Shown here piece after piece: positions 7,448-15,127 of a DNA stretch of 19,273 bases. The translations under genes were made by a program, and so were the position numbers. The DNA lies in NCBI RefSeq assembly GCF_003438995.1, contig NZ_QSUN01000016.1, positions 1 to 19,273 on the forward strand. The letters run 5' to 3'. This DNA is from Bacteroides sp. OM05-12 (GTDB lineage: Bacteria; Bacteroidota; Bacteroidia; Bacteroidales; Bacteroidaceae). The number at the start of each line of letters is the position of its first letter. Within the stretch, counting starts at the first letter, position 1. The notes beneath the pieces are model-generated. The model worked only from the letters and a program-made list of their open reading frames with translations, was not told the DNA's origin and searched no databases.

Positions 7448-7693
7448 TTAATTTCTAGGTAAAGCTTCTTTTACTACCATTGGACGACCTGCATATTCTG
7501 CACCGTTCAATTCTTTAATTACGTTTTTTGCTTCTTCAGCGTTCGGCATTTCAACGAAAGCGAAACCTTTAGATCTTCTTGTGTCACGGTCTGTGATGAG
7601 TTTTACAGATTCAACTGTACCATACTCTTCCATTACTTGTCTCAAATCTGATTCCTTAACGTTATAGCTAAGGTTTCCAATGTACATGTTCAT
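7448..7693 (-). CDS. Single-RRM RNA-binding protein (Rbp family)
   Basis: An 81-aa protein that is almost entirely one RNA-recognition motif. RNP2 is MYIGNL (residues 3-8) and RNP1 is KGFAFVEM (residues 42-49), with the aromatic residues that stack on RNA bases (Tyr4, Phe44, Phe46). It belongs to the short bacterial Rbp proteins known from cyanobacteria and Bacteroidetes. Members in Bacteroides (RbpA/B/C) affect global gene expression, including polysaccharide and capsule genes, by binding single-stranded RNA. Which paralog this is cannot be settled here. It lacks the Gly-rich tail of the cyanobacterial type. The start is the ATG at 7691-7693; a second ATG two codons later is also possible. 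It is monocistronic, ending 21 nt before the shared terminator. Confidence 0.93.
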   Translation of the reverse strand: MNMYIGNLSYNVKESDLRQVMEEYGTVESVKLITDRDTRRSKGFAFVEMPNAEEAKNVIKELNGAEYAGRPMVVKEALPRN

Positions 7694-8024
7694 AAAAAAT
7701 AATATAAATAAATTGATAAAAAAGTTGAAACAATAAAGGTTTATGAAATGTCTAAATCAGCAATGGAAGTACTCAATTATTGGGTAAATACATACGAAGA
7801 GTAAGAACAATGCAAACTTCTTATTGTTTGTTGCGACAAAGGAAAGCATAATATTTGGATAATGCATCATAAAAGCCGTTTTATTTTTAATAATATTTCT
7901 TTTTTAATGAATGGATAGTTCCTTTTACAGTTAAATACCCCTACGACTTTTATTTGAACAAAAGGAAACGGAAGCTGTTTCTTATGAAAATCAAATTAAT
8001 TGTTCACTTTAAAAATAAGAGATT
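7694..8024. other. Intergenic region between the divergent RRM and export-operon genes
   Basis: 331 nt with no credible gene. It should hold both divergent promoters, but neither is clean. Toward the operon, TTTATTTG near 7950-7957 is one mismatch from TAnnTTTG and would give a leader of about 60 nt. Toward the RRM gene, TTCCTTTG on the minus strand (about 7846-7853) is one mismatch away and would give an unusually long leader of about 140 nt. A 22-codon open frame from the ATG at 7984 overlaps the start of the next gene out of frame and is not called. Confidence 0.4.
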
Positions 8025-8273
8025 ATGGGCTTTTTATTGTATATTATTATAGGTATTATCTCGGGGTTTGTAGCCGGTAAGATAATGAGAGGTGGTGGTT
8101 TTGGCATATTGGTCAATCTGGTAGTGGGTATTATCGGAGGGCTGCTTGGCGGATGGCTGTTCAGTCTGCTGGGTATCTATTCTTGGGGGATTATCGGGAG
8201 TTTGATAACTTCGGTTATCGGTGCGATTGTCTTTTTATGGATATTGTCCTTTTTTACTCCTACTTCAAAATAA
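8025..8273 (+). CDS. YeaQ/YmgE (transglycosylase-associated) family small membrane protein
   Basis: An 82-aa inner-membrane protein with three hydrophobic helices packed with glycine (GIISGFVAGKIMRGGGFG, LVVGIIGGLLGGWLF, GIIGSLITSVIGAIVFLWIL). This matches the GlsB/YeaQ/YmgE family (Pfam Transgly_assoc), whose members are often induced by stress; the biochemical role is not established. The length is typical. It starts at the ATG at 8025 and lies 14 nt before the TolC-like gene, so it appears to be the first gene of the export operon. Whether it has a functional link to the pump is unknown. Confidence 0.88.
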   Translation: MGFLLYIIIGIISGFVAGKIMRGGGFGILVNLVVGIIGGLLGGWLFSLLGIYSWGIIGSLITSVIGAIVFLWILSFFTPTSK

Positions 8274-8280
8274 CCGGAGG
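8274..8280 (+). promoter_or_regulatory. Strong ribosome binding site deciding the TolC-like start
   Basis: CCGGAGG sits 7 nt before the ATG at 8288, right after the stop of the preceding gene. It fixes this start rather than in-frame codons inside the upstream gene, and the signal peptide begins exactly there. Confidence 0.75.
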
Positions 8281-8287
8281 ACGCTTG

Positions 8288-9733
8288 ATGTCAGGACGTA
8301 TATATAAGGTAGGATTGTTTACTTGGATGACGTTCTTTGCCGGAGTGACTTACGCTCAGGAAGCAGGAATGAACCTTACGTTGGAGCAGTCTGTCGGAAT
8401 AATGCGTAAAGAGAACCGTACTTTAAAAATAGCGGGTAAGGAAATCGAATTGGCAAAGAATGAGCATCAGAAATTGAATTCTTTTTGGTATCCTATGATT
8501 AATGCTTCGGGAGCCTATGTTCATTTGTCAAACAGGATAGAAGTAAAAGAACCGCTAAGCCAATTCACAGATCCGGCAAAAGATTTTGTACATTCCATTC
8601 TTCCGGATGATCAGCTTATATCTTCTATCTTGGATAAGGTAGGTTCTTATTCGTTGGCTTTTCCGTTGATGCCGCAAGACTTGACCTCGATTGATGCGAG
8701 TATTACATGGCCGGTGTTTACAGGAGGAAAACGTATTTATGCCGGTAAGATAGGGAAGACGATGGTGTCTATCGCGGAAGTAAACCGTGAGCAGGTAGAT
8801 GCGAACTTGCAATCTTTGCTTATTGAAACATATTTTGCACTCCGATTGGGGCAGAAAGTTGTACAGGTACGCGAAGAAACTTATAACGGGTTGAAGAAGC
8901 ATTATGAAAATGCGTTGAAGCTGGAAGCTAACGGAATCATTAATAAAGCCGAGCGGTTATTTGCCCAAGTATCCATGGATGAGGCAAAACGGGAGCTGGA
9001 AAGTGCACGAAAGGATCTGAATGTAGCACAGAATGCCCTGAAAAGTATTTTGAATATTACTTCGGATGAGGCTGTCAATCCTGTTACCCCATTGTTTATC
9101 AATGAGGATATTCCTTCCGAACTCTATTTCAAGAATCTTATCGGGGGTAACAGTTATATCGTAAATGAGCTGCGTTTGCAGGAGAATATTGCTTCGAATC
9201 AACTAAAAATAGGACGTACGGGATACATACCCAATATCGCATTGTTTGGTAAGCAAACAATTTATTCCCATGGTACTCCGAAGAATCTGTTACCCCGTAC
9301 AATGATTGGAGTCGGGTTTACATGGAACATCTTCGATGGGTTGGACCGGGAGAAAAATATCCGGCAGGCTAAGTTGACCCGGCAATCGTTGTCATTGGGA
9401 AAGGAGAAAGCGGTGAGTGATCTTGGCGTTGGGATAGATAAACTTTATAGCCAGATACGGAACGCATTGGATAATGTTACCGCTCTGAATACGACGATCG
9501 AAATGAGTAAAGAGCTTTTGCGTATGCGCAAGAAATCGTTTCAGGAGGGAATGGCTACTTCTACGGATGTAATTGATGCGGAGATAATGCTCTCGAAAGT
9601 ACAGATTGCTTATTTAATGGCCTTTTATCAGTATGATGTATCGCTGGCTAACTTGTTATCGACTTGTGGCATACCCGATTCATTCTGGGAGTATAGCAGG
9701 AATGGGAAAACAGAACACTTTATATTTGAATAA
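8288..9733 (+). CDS. TolC-like outer-membrane efflux protein
   Basis: Outer-membrane channel of a tripartite exporter (481 aa). The signal peptide is residues 1-23, with cleavage at TYA|QEA. The mature part begins with LTLEQSVGIMRKENRTLKIAGKEIELAKNEHQKLNSFWYP (key parts LTLEQSV and ENRTLKIAGKEIELAKNE), the usual first helix pair of the OEP fold. A second OEP repeat starts near 290-300 with the pattern NELRLQENIASNQLKIGRTGYIPNIALFG (key part GYIPNIALFG). Long amphipathic helices between them form the periplasmic tunnel. No lipobox is present. The frame is open upstream into the preceding gene, but the ATG with its GGAGG site is clearly the start. It is followed 24 nt later by the adaptor gene, and its partner complex is encoded by the next three genes. 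Confidence 0.93.
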   Translation: MSGRIYKVGLFTWMTFFAGVTYAQEAGMNLTLEQSVGIMRKENRTLKIAGKEIELAKNEHQKLNSFWYPMINASGAYVHLSNRIEVKEPLSQFTDPAKDFVHSILPDDQLISSILDKVGSYSLAFPLMPQDLTSIDASITWPVFTGGKRIYAGKIGKTMVSIAEVNREQVDANLQSLLIETYFALRLGQKVVQVREETYNGLKKHYENALKLEANGIINKAERLFAQVSMDEAKRELESARKDLNVAQNALKSILNITSDEAVNPVTPLFINEDIPSELYFKNLIGGNSYIVNELRLQENIASNQLKIGRTGYIPNIALFGKQTIYSHGTPKNLLPRTMIGVGFTWNIFDGLDREKNIRQAKLTRQSLSLGKEKAVSDLGVGIDKLYSQIRNALDNVTALNTTIEMSKELLRMRKKSFQEGMATSTDVIDAEIMLSKVQIAYLMAFYQYDVSLANLLSTCGIPDSFWEYSRNGKTEHFIFE

Positions 9734-9757
9734 AATCGAATCTTAAAATAAAAAAGA

Positions 9758-10753
9758 ATGGAGAAGTCGAGAAGATATTTGATGGTGGCTTTTATTGTCA
9801 TCCTTATCGTGGTTATTATTGTGTCTGTGCTTGGCATTTTACTTTTGGGCAGAAAGCCTGTGGTGTTGCAGGGAGAGATTGAAACAACGGAAATACGTAT
9901 CTCAGGAAAGTTACCCGGAAGAATAGATACTTTTCTTGTGAAAGAAGGTCAGAATGTGAGGCAGGGAGATACTTTGGTGATAATCAACAGTCCCGAAGCT
10001 CAAGCCAAATACCAACAGGTAAATGCCTTGGAAGACGTGGCACGTTACCAGAATAAGAAAATAGATGATGGAACCCGCAAACAGATTGTGCAATCGGTGC
10101 TTCAACTTTGGAACAAGTCAAGGTCTGATTTACAGTTGGCAAAGACTACGTATGACCGGATTCAGGCATTGTATAAAGATAGTGTCGTGACCTCTCAGCG
10201 CAGGGATGAAGTGAAAGCATTGTATGATGCTGCCGTGGCGAATGAGCGGGCGGCTTATCAGCAGTATCAGCTAGTGCTGGATGGTGCGCAGCAGGAAGAT
10301 AAAGAGAGCGCGCGTTCCTTGGTGGATGCCGCGCGCGGAACGGTCAATGAAGTGGAAGCATTGCTTCAGGATGCCCGCCTTGTTGCACCTGAATCGGGAC
10401 AGATTGCAACTATTTATCCTAAACGGGGAGAATTGGTCGGTGCGGGTATGCCTATCATGAGTCTTGTTGTACTGGATGATTCATACGTGGTTCTGAATGT
10501 ACGTGAAGACTTGATGCCGCATTTTAAAATGGGGGATACTTTTCTTGGAGACGTGCCTGCCCTTGCTGCGAAGAATATAGAATTCAAGATATATTATATC
10601 AGTCCGTTAGGCAGTTATGCAACGTGGAAATCTACCAAGCAGACCGGATCGTATGATATGAAGACATTTGAGATACATGCACGGCCTGTACAACGGATGG
10701 AGGATTTAAGACCGGGCATGTCGGTTTTGGTGAATATGAATAGTGTGAAATAG
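9758..10753 (+). CDS. HlyD/EmrA-type membrane fusion (periplasmic adaptor) protein
   Basis: Periplasmic adaptor (331 aa) linking the inner-membrane permeases to the TolC-like channel. One N-terminal membrane anchor is at about residues 8-30. The first half of the lipoyl domain follows (ISGKLPGRIDTFLVKEGQ region, about 48-80, with GDTLV). A Gln/Lys/Glu-rich coiled-coil hairpin spans about 80-205, then the second lipoyl half (LVAPESGQIATIYPKRGELV, about 209-230), and a beta-barrel to the C-terminus ending in RPGMSVLVNM. This order and length fit the EmrA/YhiI branch that works with ABC-2 permease pairs. The ATG at 9758 follows an A-rich stretch without a strong ribosome site; the stop lies 9 nt before the first permease. 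Confidence 0.92.
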   Translation: MEKSRRYLMVAFIVILIVVIIVSVLGILLLGRKPVVLQGEIETTEIRISGKLPGRIDTFLVKEGQNVRQGDTLVIINSPEAQAKYQQVNALEDVARYQNKKIDDGTRKQIVQSVLQLWNKSRSDLQLAKTTYDRIQALYKDSVVTSQRRDEVKALYDAAVANERAAYQQYQLVLDGAQQEDKESARSLVDAARGTVNEVEALLQDARLVAPESGQIATIYPKRGELVGAGMPIMSLVVLDDSYVVLNVREDLMPHFKMGDTFLGDVPALAAKNIEFKIYYISPLGSYATWKSTKQTGSYDMKTFEIHARPVQRMEDLRPGMSVLVNMNSVK

Positions 10754-10762
10754 AAGTAAGAT

Positions 10763-11944
10763 ATGAAGCGAACGACTGATTCTCCTTTTGTTGCTGTACT
10801 GAAGCGTGAACTGACGCGGATGATTTCCCGGAGGCTTTACTTCGGGGTATGTCTTGTCTTGCCTTTGTTCTGTCTTTTTTATATGGCAACCATCTTTGGT
10901 GACGGACAGATGGAGAATATACCGATCGGCATCGTAGACTTAGACCAGACGGCTACTTCACGTAATATTTCCCGTACCATATCCTCTGTTCCTACTTTTA
11001 AGGTGACGAAACGTTTTACCGATGCGGAACAGGCTCGTAAGTCCACACAAGCCAAAGATATATATGGCTATTTGGTCATTCCCCGCAATTTTGAGGCTAG
11101 TCTGATGGATGGTAAGGAGATCGCATTGTCTTATTATTATCATTATGCTTTACTCAGTGTGGGCAGTGAAGTTATGGCGGCTTTCGAGACTGTGCTTAAA
11201 ACCGTATCTTTGGCTCCGGTGGTGATGCAGGCTACGGCATTGGGCGTTTCTCCCGAGCAGACGCAGACCTTTCTGCTTCCGGTCAAGACACAAGGGCATC
11301 CTTTGTTTAATCCGGATTTGGATTACTCGGTCTATTTAAGTCAGCCTTTTTTCTTTGTCTTGTTTCAAGTGTTGATTCTTCTGACAACAGTATATGCGAT
11401 AGGAAGCGAGATTAAGTTTCGTACGGCGGATGAATGGTTGAAGAAAGCTGATGGTAATATATTTATTGCCGTTACCGCCAAGCTCCTTCCTTATACTATT
11501 ATATATATACTGATGAGTATTCTTGCCAATTATGTCTTATTCGGTATAATGGAATTGCCTTTTTCTTGTGGCTTTTTACCTTTGAATTTGACAGCGGGGC
11601 TCTTTGTCTTGGCAACGCAGGCATTAGGTGTTTTTGTCTTTTCATTGTTTCCCGCTATCAGCATCATTATCAGTATTGTTTCTATGATCGGGTCTTTGGG
11701 GGCAACTTTGTCGGGAGTTACTTTCCCGGCTCCGTTTATGTTTCCGGTAGTCTATTATGCTTCCTTTCTGTTTCCTATCCGGCATTTCGTAGAGATATGC
11801 CAGAATCTTTTGTATGGTGATTATGGTTTTGCTTATACCTGGCAGAATGTAGCCGCACTCTTTTTGTTTCTGCTTCCGGCATTACTGATCCTGCCTCATT
11901 TGAAGAATGCTATATTAAGTCATAAGTATGAAAACATCAAATAA
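10763..11944 (+). CDS. ABC-2-type transporter permease, first of a pair
   Basis: Inner-membrane permease (393 aa) of the ABC2_membrane_3 / YhiI-YbhS-YbhR type. One helix lies at about residues 26-45. A large extracytoplasmic domain follows, starting with IPIGIVDLDQTATSRNISRTI and running to about 190, and then five or so helices to the C-terminus. Such subunits usually pair with a second permease and an ATPase. Here the next gene is a homologous second permease, whose ATG overlaps the end of this gene by 17 nt, so the two are translationally coupled. No nucleotide-binding domain is fused to it and none is encoded in the operon. Substrate unknown. Confidence 0.92.
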   Translation: MKRTTDSPFVAVLKRELTRMISRRLYFGVCLVLPLFCLFYMATIFGDGQMENIPIGIVDLDQTATSRNISRTISSVPTFKVTKRFTDAEQARKSTQAKDIYGYLVIPRNFEASLMDGKEIALSYYYHYALLSVGSEVMAAFETVLKTVSLAPVVMQATALGVSPEQTQTFLLPVKTQGHPLFNPDLDYSVYLSQPFFFVLFQVLILLTTVYAIGSEIKFRTADEWLKKADGNIFIAVTAKLLPYTIIYILMSILANYVLFGIMELPFSCGFLPLNLTAGLFVLATQALGVFVFSLFPAISIIISIVSMIGSLGATLSGVTFPAPFMFPVVYYASFLFPIRHFVEICQNLLYGDYGFAYTWQNVAALFLFLLPALLILPHLKNAILSHKYENIK

Positions 11945-13130
11945 AATAACACGGGATTTATCGGATATAGCTTCGGTTATTGTCAATGAATTTAAGACAA
12001 TCGGGACGAGCTATGCTATCTTGCTTGTATTGATAGGAGGTATTTTTGTTTATGGCTTCCTTTATAATTATATGTACGAGCCGAATGTGGTGCGCGATGC
12101 ACCGATTGCAGTGGTCGATAATTCCCATAGTTCGCTCAGCAGGGAATATACCCGTTTGATAGATGCATCTTCACAGGTCAAAGTCCTGACAAATAATGTT
12201 GATTTCCCGGCGGCAAAGGATTTGATGAAAGAAAACAAAGTCATCGGAATTATTTATCTTCCGCATGATTTTGATACGCGTGTGGCACGTGGCGAAGAAT
12301 CCGTTTTTATCATGTATGGCACAACGGATGCATTCCTTTACTATTTGGCAATGCAGGAATCTTCGTCGGGAGCCATGTTGGAACTGAATGACAGGTACCG
12401 TCCCGATATGTTGGTGTTTCTGCCTCAGCAAGATGTGCAACAACTGACCATGACTAAATCCGCCGATGTAGTAGGAACAGCTCTTTATAATTATACGGAA
12501 GGATATGGTACTTATCTGATTCCTGCTGTACTGGTTATTATAATCTTTCAAACCCTGCTGATGGTAATAGGGATGGTGAGTGGAGATGAACGGAATACCG
12601 GTTCGATACGTAACTTTGCTGTAAATGGCTTATCTTTCGGTAAGATGGCGAATATCATTATAGGTAAGACCTTTGTTTATACGATGCTTTATGCCGTATT
12701 TTCTTTATTCCTTTTATGGTTGATGCCTGTTGTCTATCAATTACCGAATATTGGAAACTCTTTTGATATTATTGCCATGCTTGTGCCATACCTGATGGCT
12801 ACAAGCTTTTTCGGACTTGCTGCTTCTGTCTTTTTTACCGATTCGGAAGCCCCTTTACTGATGATTGCCTTTTTCTCGGTAGGTTTGATTTTTCTTTCCG
12901 GAGTGTCATATCCTTTGGAATTGATGCCTTGGTATTGGCGCATGGCACATTTTATTTTTCCGGCTGCTCCTGGGGCTTTGGCTTTTGTGAAACTTAATTC
13001 GATGGGTGCGACGATGGCGGAAATTCATGTCGAGTATATTACTTTATGGGTGCAGTGCATTGTTTATTTTGTATTGGCATGTCTGGCTTATCGCTATAAC
13101 ATTCGTAAGGCAATGAATAATAATTCCTGA
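11928..13130 (+). CDS. ABC-2-type transporter permease, second of a pair
   Basis: Homologous in layout to the preceding protein (400 aa). The first helix is at about residues 28-48, then the extracytoplasmic domain opening with APIAVVDNSHSSLSREYTRLI (core VVDNSHSSLS). From about 195 there are several helices, with GDERNTGSIRNF in the cytoplasmic loop after the second helix, a feature of ABC-2 permeases, and a final helix ending in YRYNIRKAMNNNS. The two permeases are ancient paralogs rather than a recent duplication. It is the last gene of the export operon: 149 nt of non-coding DNA follows, with a new promoter for the kinase pair. Confidence 0.92.
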   Translation: MKTSNKITRDLSDIASVIVNEFKTIGTSYAILLVLIGGIFVYGFLYNYMYEPNVVRDAPIAVVDNSHSSLSREYTRLIDASSQVKVLTNNVDFPAAKDLMKENKVIGIIYLPHDFDTRVARGEESVFIMYGTTDAFLYYLAMQESSSGAMLELNDRYRPDMLVFLPQQDVQQLTMTKSADVVGTALYNYTEGYGTYLIPAVLVIIIFQTLLMVIGMVSGDERNTGSIRNFAVNGLSFGKMANIIIGKTFVYTMLYAVFSLFLLWLMPVVYQLPNIGNSFDIIAMLVPYLMATSFFGLAASVFFTDSEAPLLMIAFFSVGLIFLSGVSYPLELMPWYWRMAHFIFPAAPGALAFVKLNSMGATMAEIHVEYITLWVQCIVYFVLACLAYRYNIRKAMNNNS

Positions 13131-13210
13131 TTCCGGTATGACTAATTTGTTACTTTCGGATGTAAGAATGACTACCTCTGTTGGTATTCAGCAATTTATT
13201 ATTCATCAAT

Positions 13211-13243
13211 TCTGTTATAATTATATTTTTTTTCTTATTTTTG
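13211..13243 (+). promoter_or_regulatory. Promoter of the sensor kinase pair
   Basis: TATTTTTG at 13236-13243 matches the -7 consensus TAnnTTTG. A TCTG at 13211-13214, 21 nt upstream, is three-quarters of the -33 TTTG. The predicted start is near 13250, about 30 nt before the ATG. Confidence 0.6.
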
Positions 13244-13279
13244 TAACGCATTGATAAATCTCATATAGCAACAGGTATA

Positions 13280-15127
13280 ATGATAAAGAAAGCCTCTTAT
13301 ATATTAATCATAAGTTTATCAATTTCCCTTTTATTACATTCGGAGAACAGAAATGAAGATCACCTTTCTACTCTAAAACGTCTGATAGATGCTAATTTAC
13401 CGTATGATTCTTTAGCGCCGATGGATAGTGTAATCTCTTGGGGAGAACAAATAAGCCCGATGTTGGAGGAGGAGAATCAAATGGAATTATTCTTCGTTAC
13501 CAAACAGCTGGTCGTGCATCTCTATTCTTTACGCGGAAGTATTGGACGTTCCATTGATGAGGCGCGCAGGATGTACGAAAAGGCGATAGATATGGACTAT
13601 GATTTGGGAATAGCTCTTTCGAGTGTGGCAATCGGGAATGCTTATTATTGTTCAAATATGCTTCCGGAGGCAATAGCTTCTTATAGGGAAGCGATTCATT
13701 ACCCTGTTACTGTTTCAGATGATAATTGTTTTAGGGAGAGAGCTATCCTGCAACTTGTTCCGATTCTTATGAAAGAAGGGAAGATGGAAGAGGTAGAAAC
13801 TTATAGGACTATGTTTATGAAATCGGCAGCGGTACAGACGAGTAAAGTATTGCAGTTTTTTGCTTTGGTAACCGATGTCTCCTATTATATTCATAGAAAT
13901 GAGATAGAAAAAGCCCATGATAGTTTGCTGAAAGCGGAACAGATTTACGAATCGGACAGGCAACCTTATTTCTATGATTTCTTTTATTATGCTCAGGGGC
14001 AATATTACGAGGCTATTGGTGAATATCAACAGGCATTGCAATATTATGATGATGTGTTGGGGAAAATCCCACGGAAAATGAGGTCGATAAATTATTTGCA
14101 GGTAGCTTATACGAAAGCTAATTTATTGGTCAAGCTGGATAATAAAGTGGATGCGGCTCATTTATATGATGAAATCAGTGCGATAACAGACTCGATTGTT
14201 GTGCCCAGTTATGCACACCGTATCAACAGTTTGAGAGCTTCTTTTCAGGAAAATCGTATGAAGATAGAGAATAAGGTGGAAGCCAATCGGATTTTTTTCG
14301 GTGAGCTTTTAATCGGTCTTGTTCTTTTGACTGTGATTGTTTATTTGGCAATGCATATTCGAAAACAAAATAAGAAAATAGTAGAGTCTACCGCTTTATT
14401 GGAACAATCTAAGCAAGAGGCGGAAAATGCCATGCGCACCAAAAGCCTTTTATTATCCAATATGAGCCATGAAATACGTACGCCTCTTAGTGCTTTATCC
14501 GGTTTCTCCAATCTTTTGACCGAACAAGAATTGGATGCGGAGACACGTCGTCAATGTGGTGAGATAATACAACAGAATTCGGACTTACTACTGAAATTAA
14601 TTGATGATGTAATAGATCTTTCCAACCTTGAAATAGGTAATATGGAGTTTAACTTTGGCTATCATGACGCTATTGCCATTTGTCATAATGTGGTGGATAC
14701 GGTTAATAAGGTAAAGCAAACTCAGGCTGATGTTTTGTTTGAAACGTCAATGGATTCGCTGGAATTATATACAGATGATTCCCGTTTGCAACAGTTGTTA
14801 ATCAACTTACTGATTAATGCCACAAAGTTTACTCCTCAGGGAAGTATTACTCTGGAAATTCATAAACAATCGGAGACCGATGTGTTCTTTTCTGTAACCG
14901 ATACAGGCTGCGGGATTCCGTTGGAAAAGCAGAGTAAGATATTCAATCGGTTTGAAAAACTGAATGAAAGTGCGCAAGGTACGGGGCTGGGACTATCCAT
15001 TTGCCAATTAATTATAGAACGTATTGGCGGTAAGATATGGATTGATTCAAGTTATACGTCAGGGTGTCGGTTCTGTTTTGTTCATCCTATTAATCCGGTG
15101 GGGGAAGAAAAGGAGGTGCAGGCATGA
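13280..15127 (+). CDS. TPR-containing sensor histidine kinase (all catalytic motifs present)
   Basis: Membrane sensor kinase (615 aa). A signal-type hydrophobic N-terminus (residues 5-20) is followed by a periplasmic helical region of TPR-like repeats (about 80-330; for example ALSSVAIGNAYYCSNMLPEAIASY and FFYYAQGQYYEAIGEYQQALQYYD, cores GNAYYCSNMLPEAIASY and GQYYEAIGEYQQALQYY). One transmembrane helix (338-358) and a short coiled coil lead to HisKA with phospho-acceptor His397 in MSHEIRTPL. The ATPase domain has the N box around Asn513 (LINATKFT), the G1 box DTGCGIP from Asp541, the F box FNRFEKL, and the G2 box GTGLGLS from Gly567. It ends without a receiver domain or DNA-binding domain, so it needs a separate response regulator, and none is in the window. 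It overlaps the next gene by 4 nt. Confidence 0.93.
   Translation: MIKKASYILIISLSISLLLHSENRNEDHLSTLKRLIDANLPYDSLAPMDSVISWGEQISPMLEEENQMELFFVTKQLVVHLYSLRGSIGRSIDEARRMYEKAIDMDYDLGIALSSVAIGNAYYCSNMLPEAIASYREAIHYPVTVSDDNCFRERAILQLVPILMKEGKMEEVETYRTMFMKSAAVQTSKVLQFFALVTDVSYYIHRNEIEKAHDSLLKAEQIYESDRQPYFYDFFYYAQGQYYEAIGEYQQALQYYDDVLGKIPRKMRSINYLQVAYTKANLLVKLDNKVDAAHLYDEISAITDSIVVPSYAHRINSLRASFQENRMKIENKVEANRIFFGELLIGLVLLTVIVYLAMHIRKQNKKIVESTALLEQSKQEAENAMRTKSLLLSNMSHEIRTPLSALSGFSNLLTEQELDAETRRQCGEIIQQNSDLLLKLIDDVIDLSNLEIGNMEFNFGYHDAIAICHNVVDTVNKVKQTQADVLFETSMDSLELYTDDSRLQQLLINLLINATKFTPQGSITLEIHKQSETDVFFSVTDTGCGIPLEKQSKIFNRFEKLNESAQGTGLGLSICQLIIERIGGKIWIDSSYTSGCRFCFVHPINPVGEEKEVQA
15110..15118 (+). 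promoter_or_regulatory. Near-consensus ribosome binding site of the second kinase-like gene
   Basis: AAGGAGGTG, 5 nt before the ATG at 15124, is a near-perfect Shine-Dalgarno sequence, which is rare in this window. With the 4-nt ATGA overlap it supports coupled, efficient translation of the two kinase-like proteins in similar amounts. Confidence 0.75.

Noticed and set aside
7984..8052. 22-codon open frame upstream of and overlapping the YeaQ-type gene
   Set aside because: It could be a leader peptide, but there is no ribosome site and no supporting pattern, and such short frames are expected by chance.
8153..8287. 45-codon N-terminal extension of the TolC-like protein
   Set aside because: It overlaps the YeaQ/YmgE-type gene in another frame. 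The ATG at 8288 has a GGAGG site and begins a proper signal peptide.
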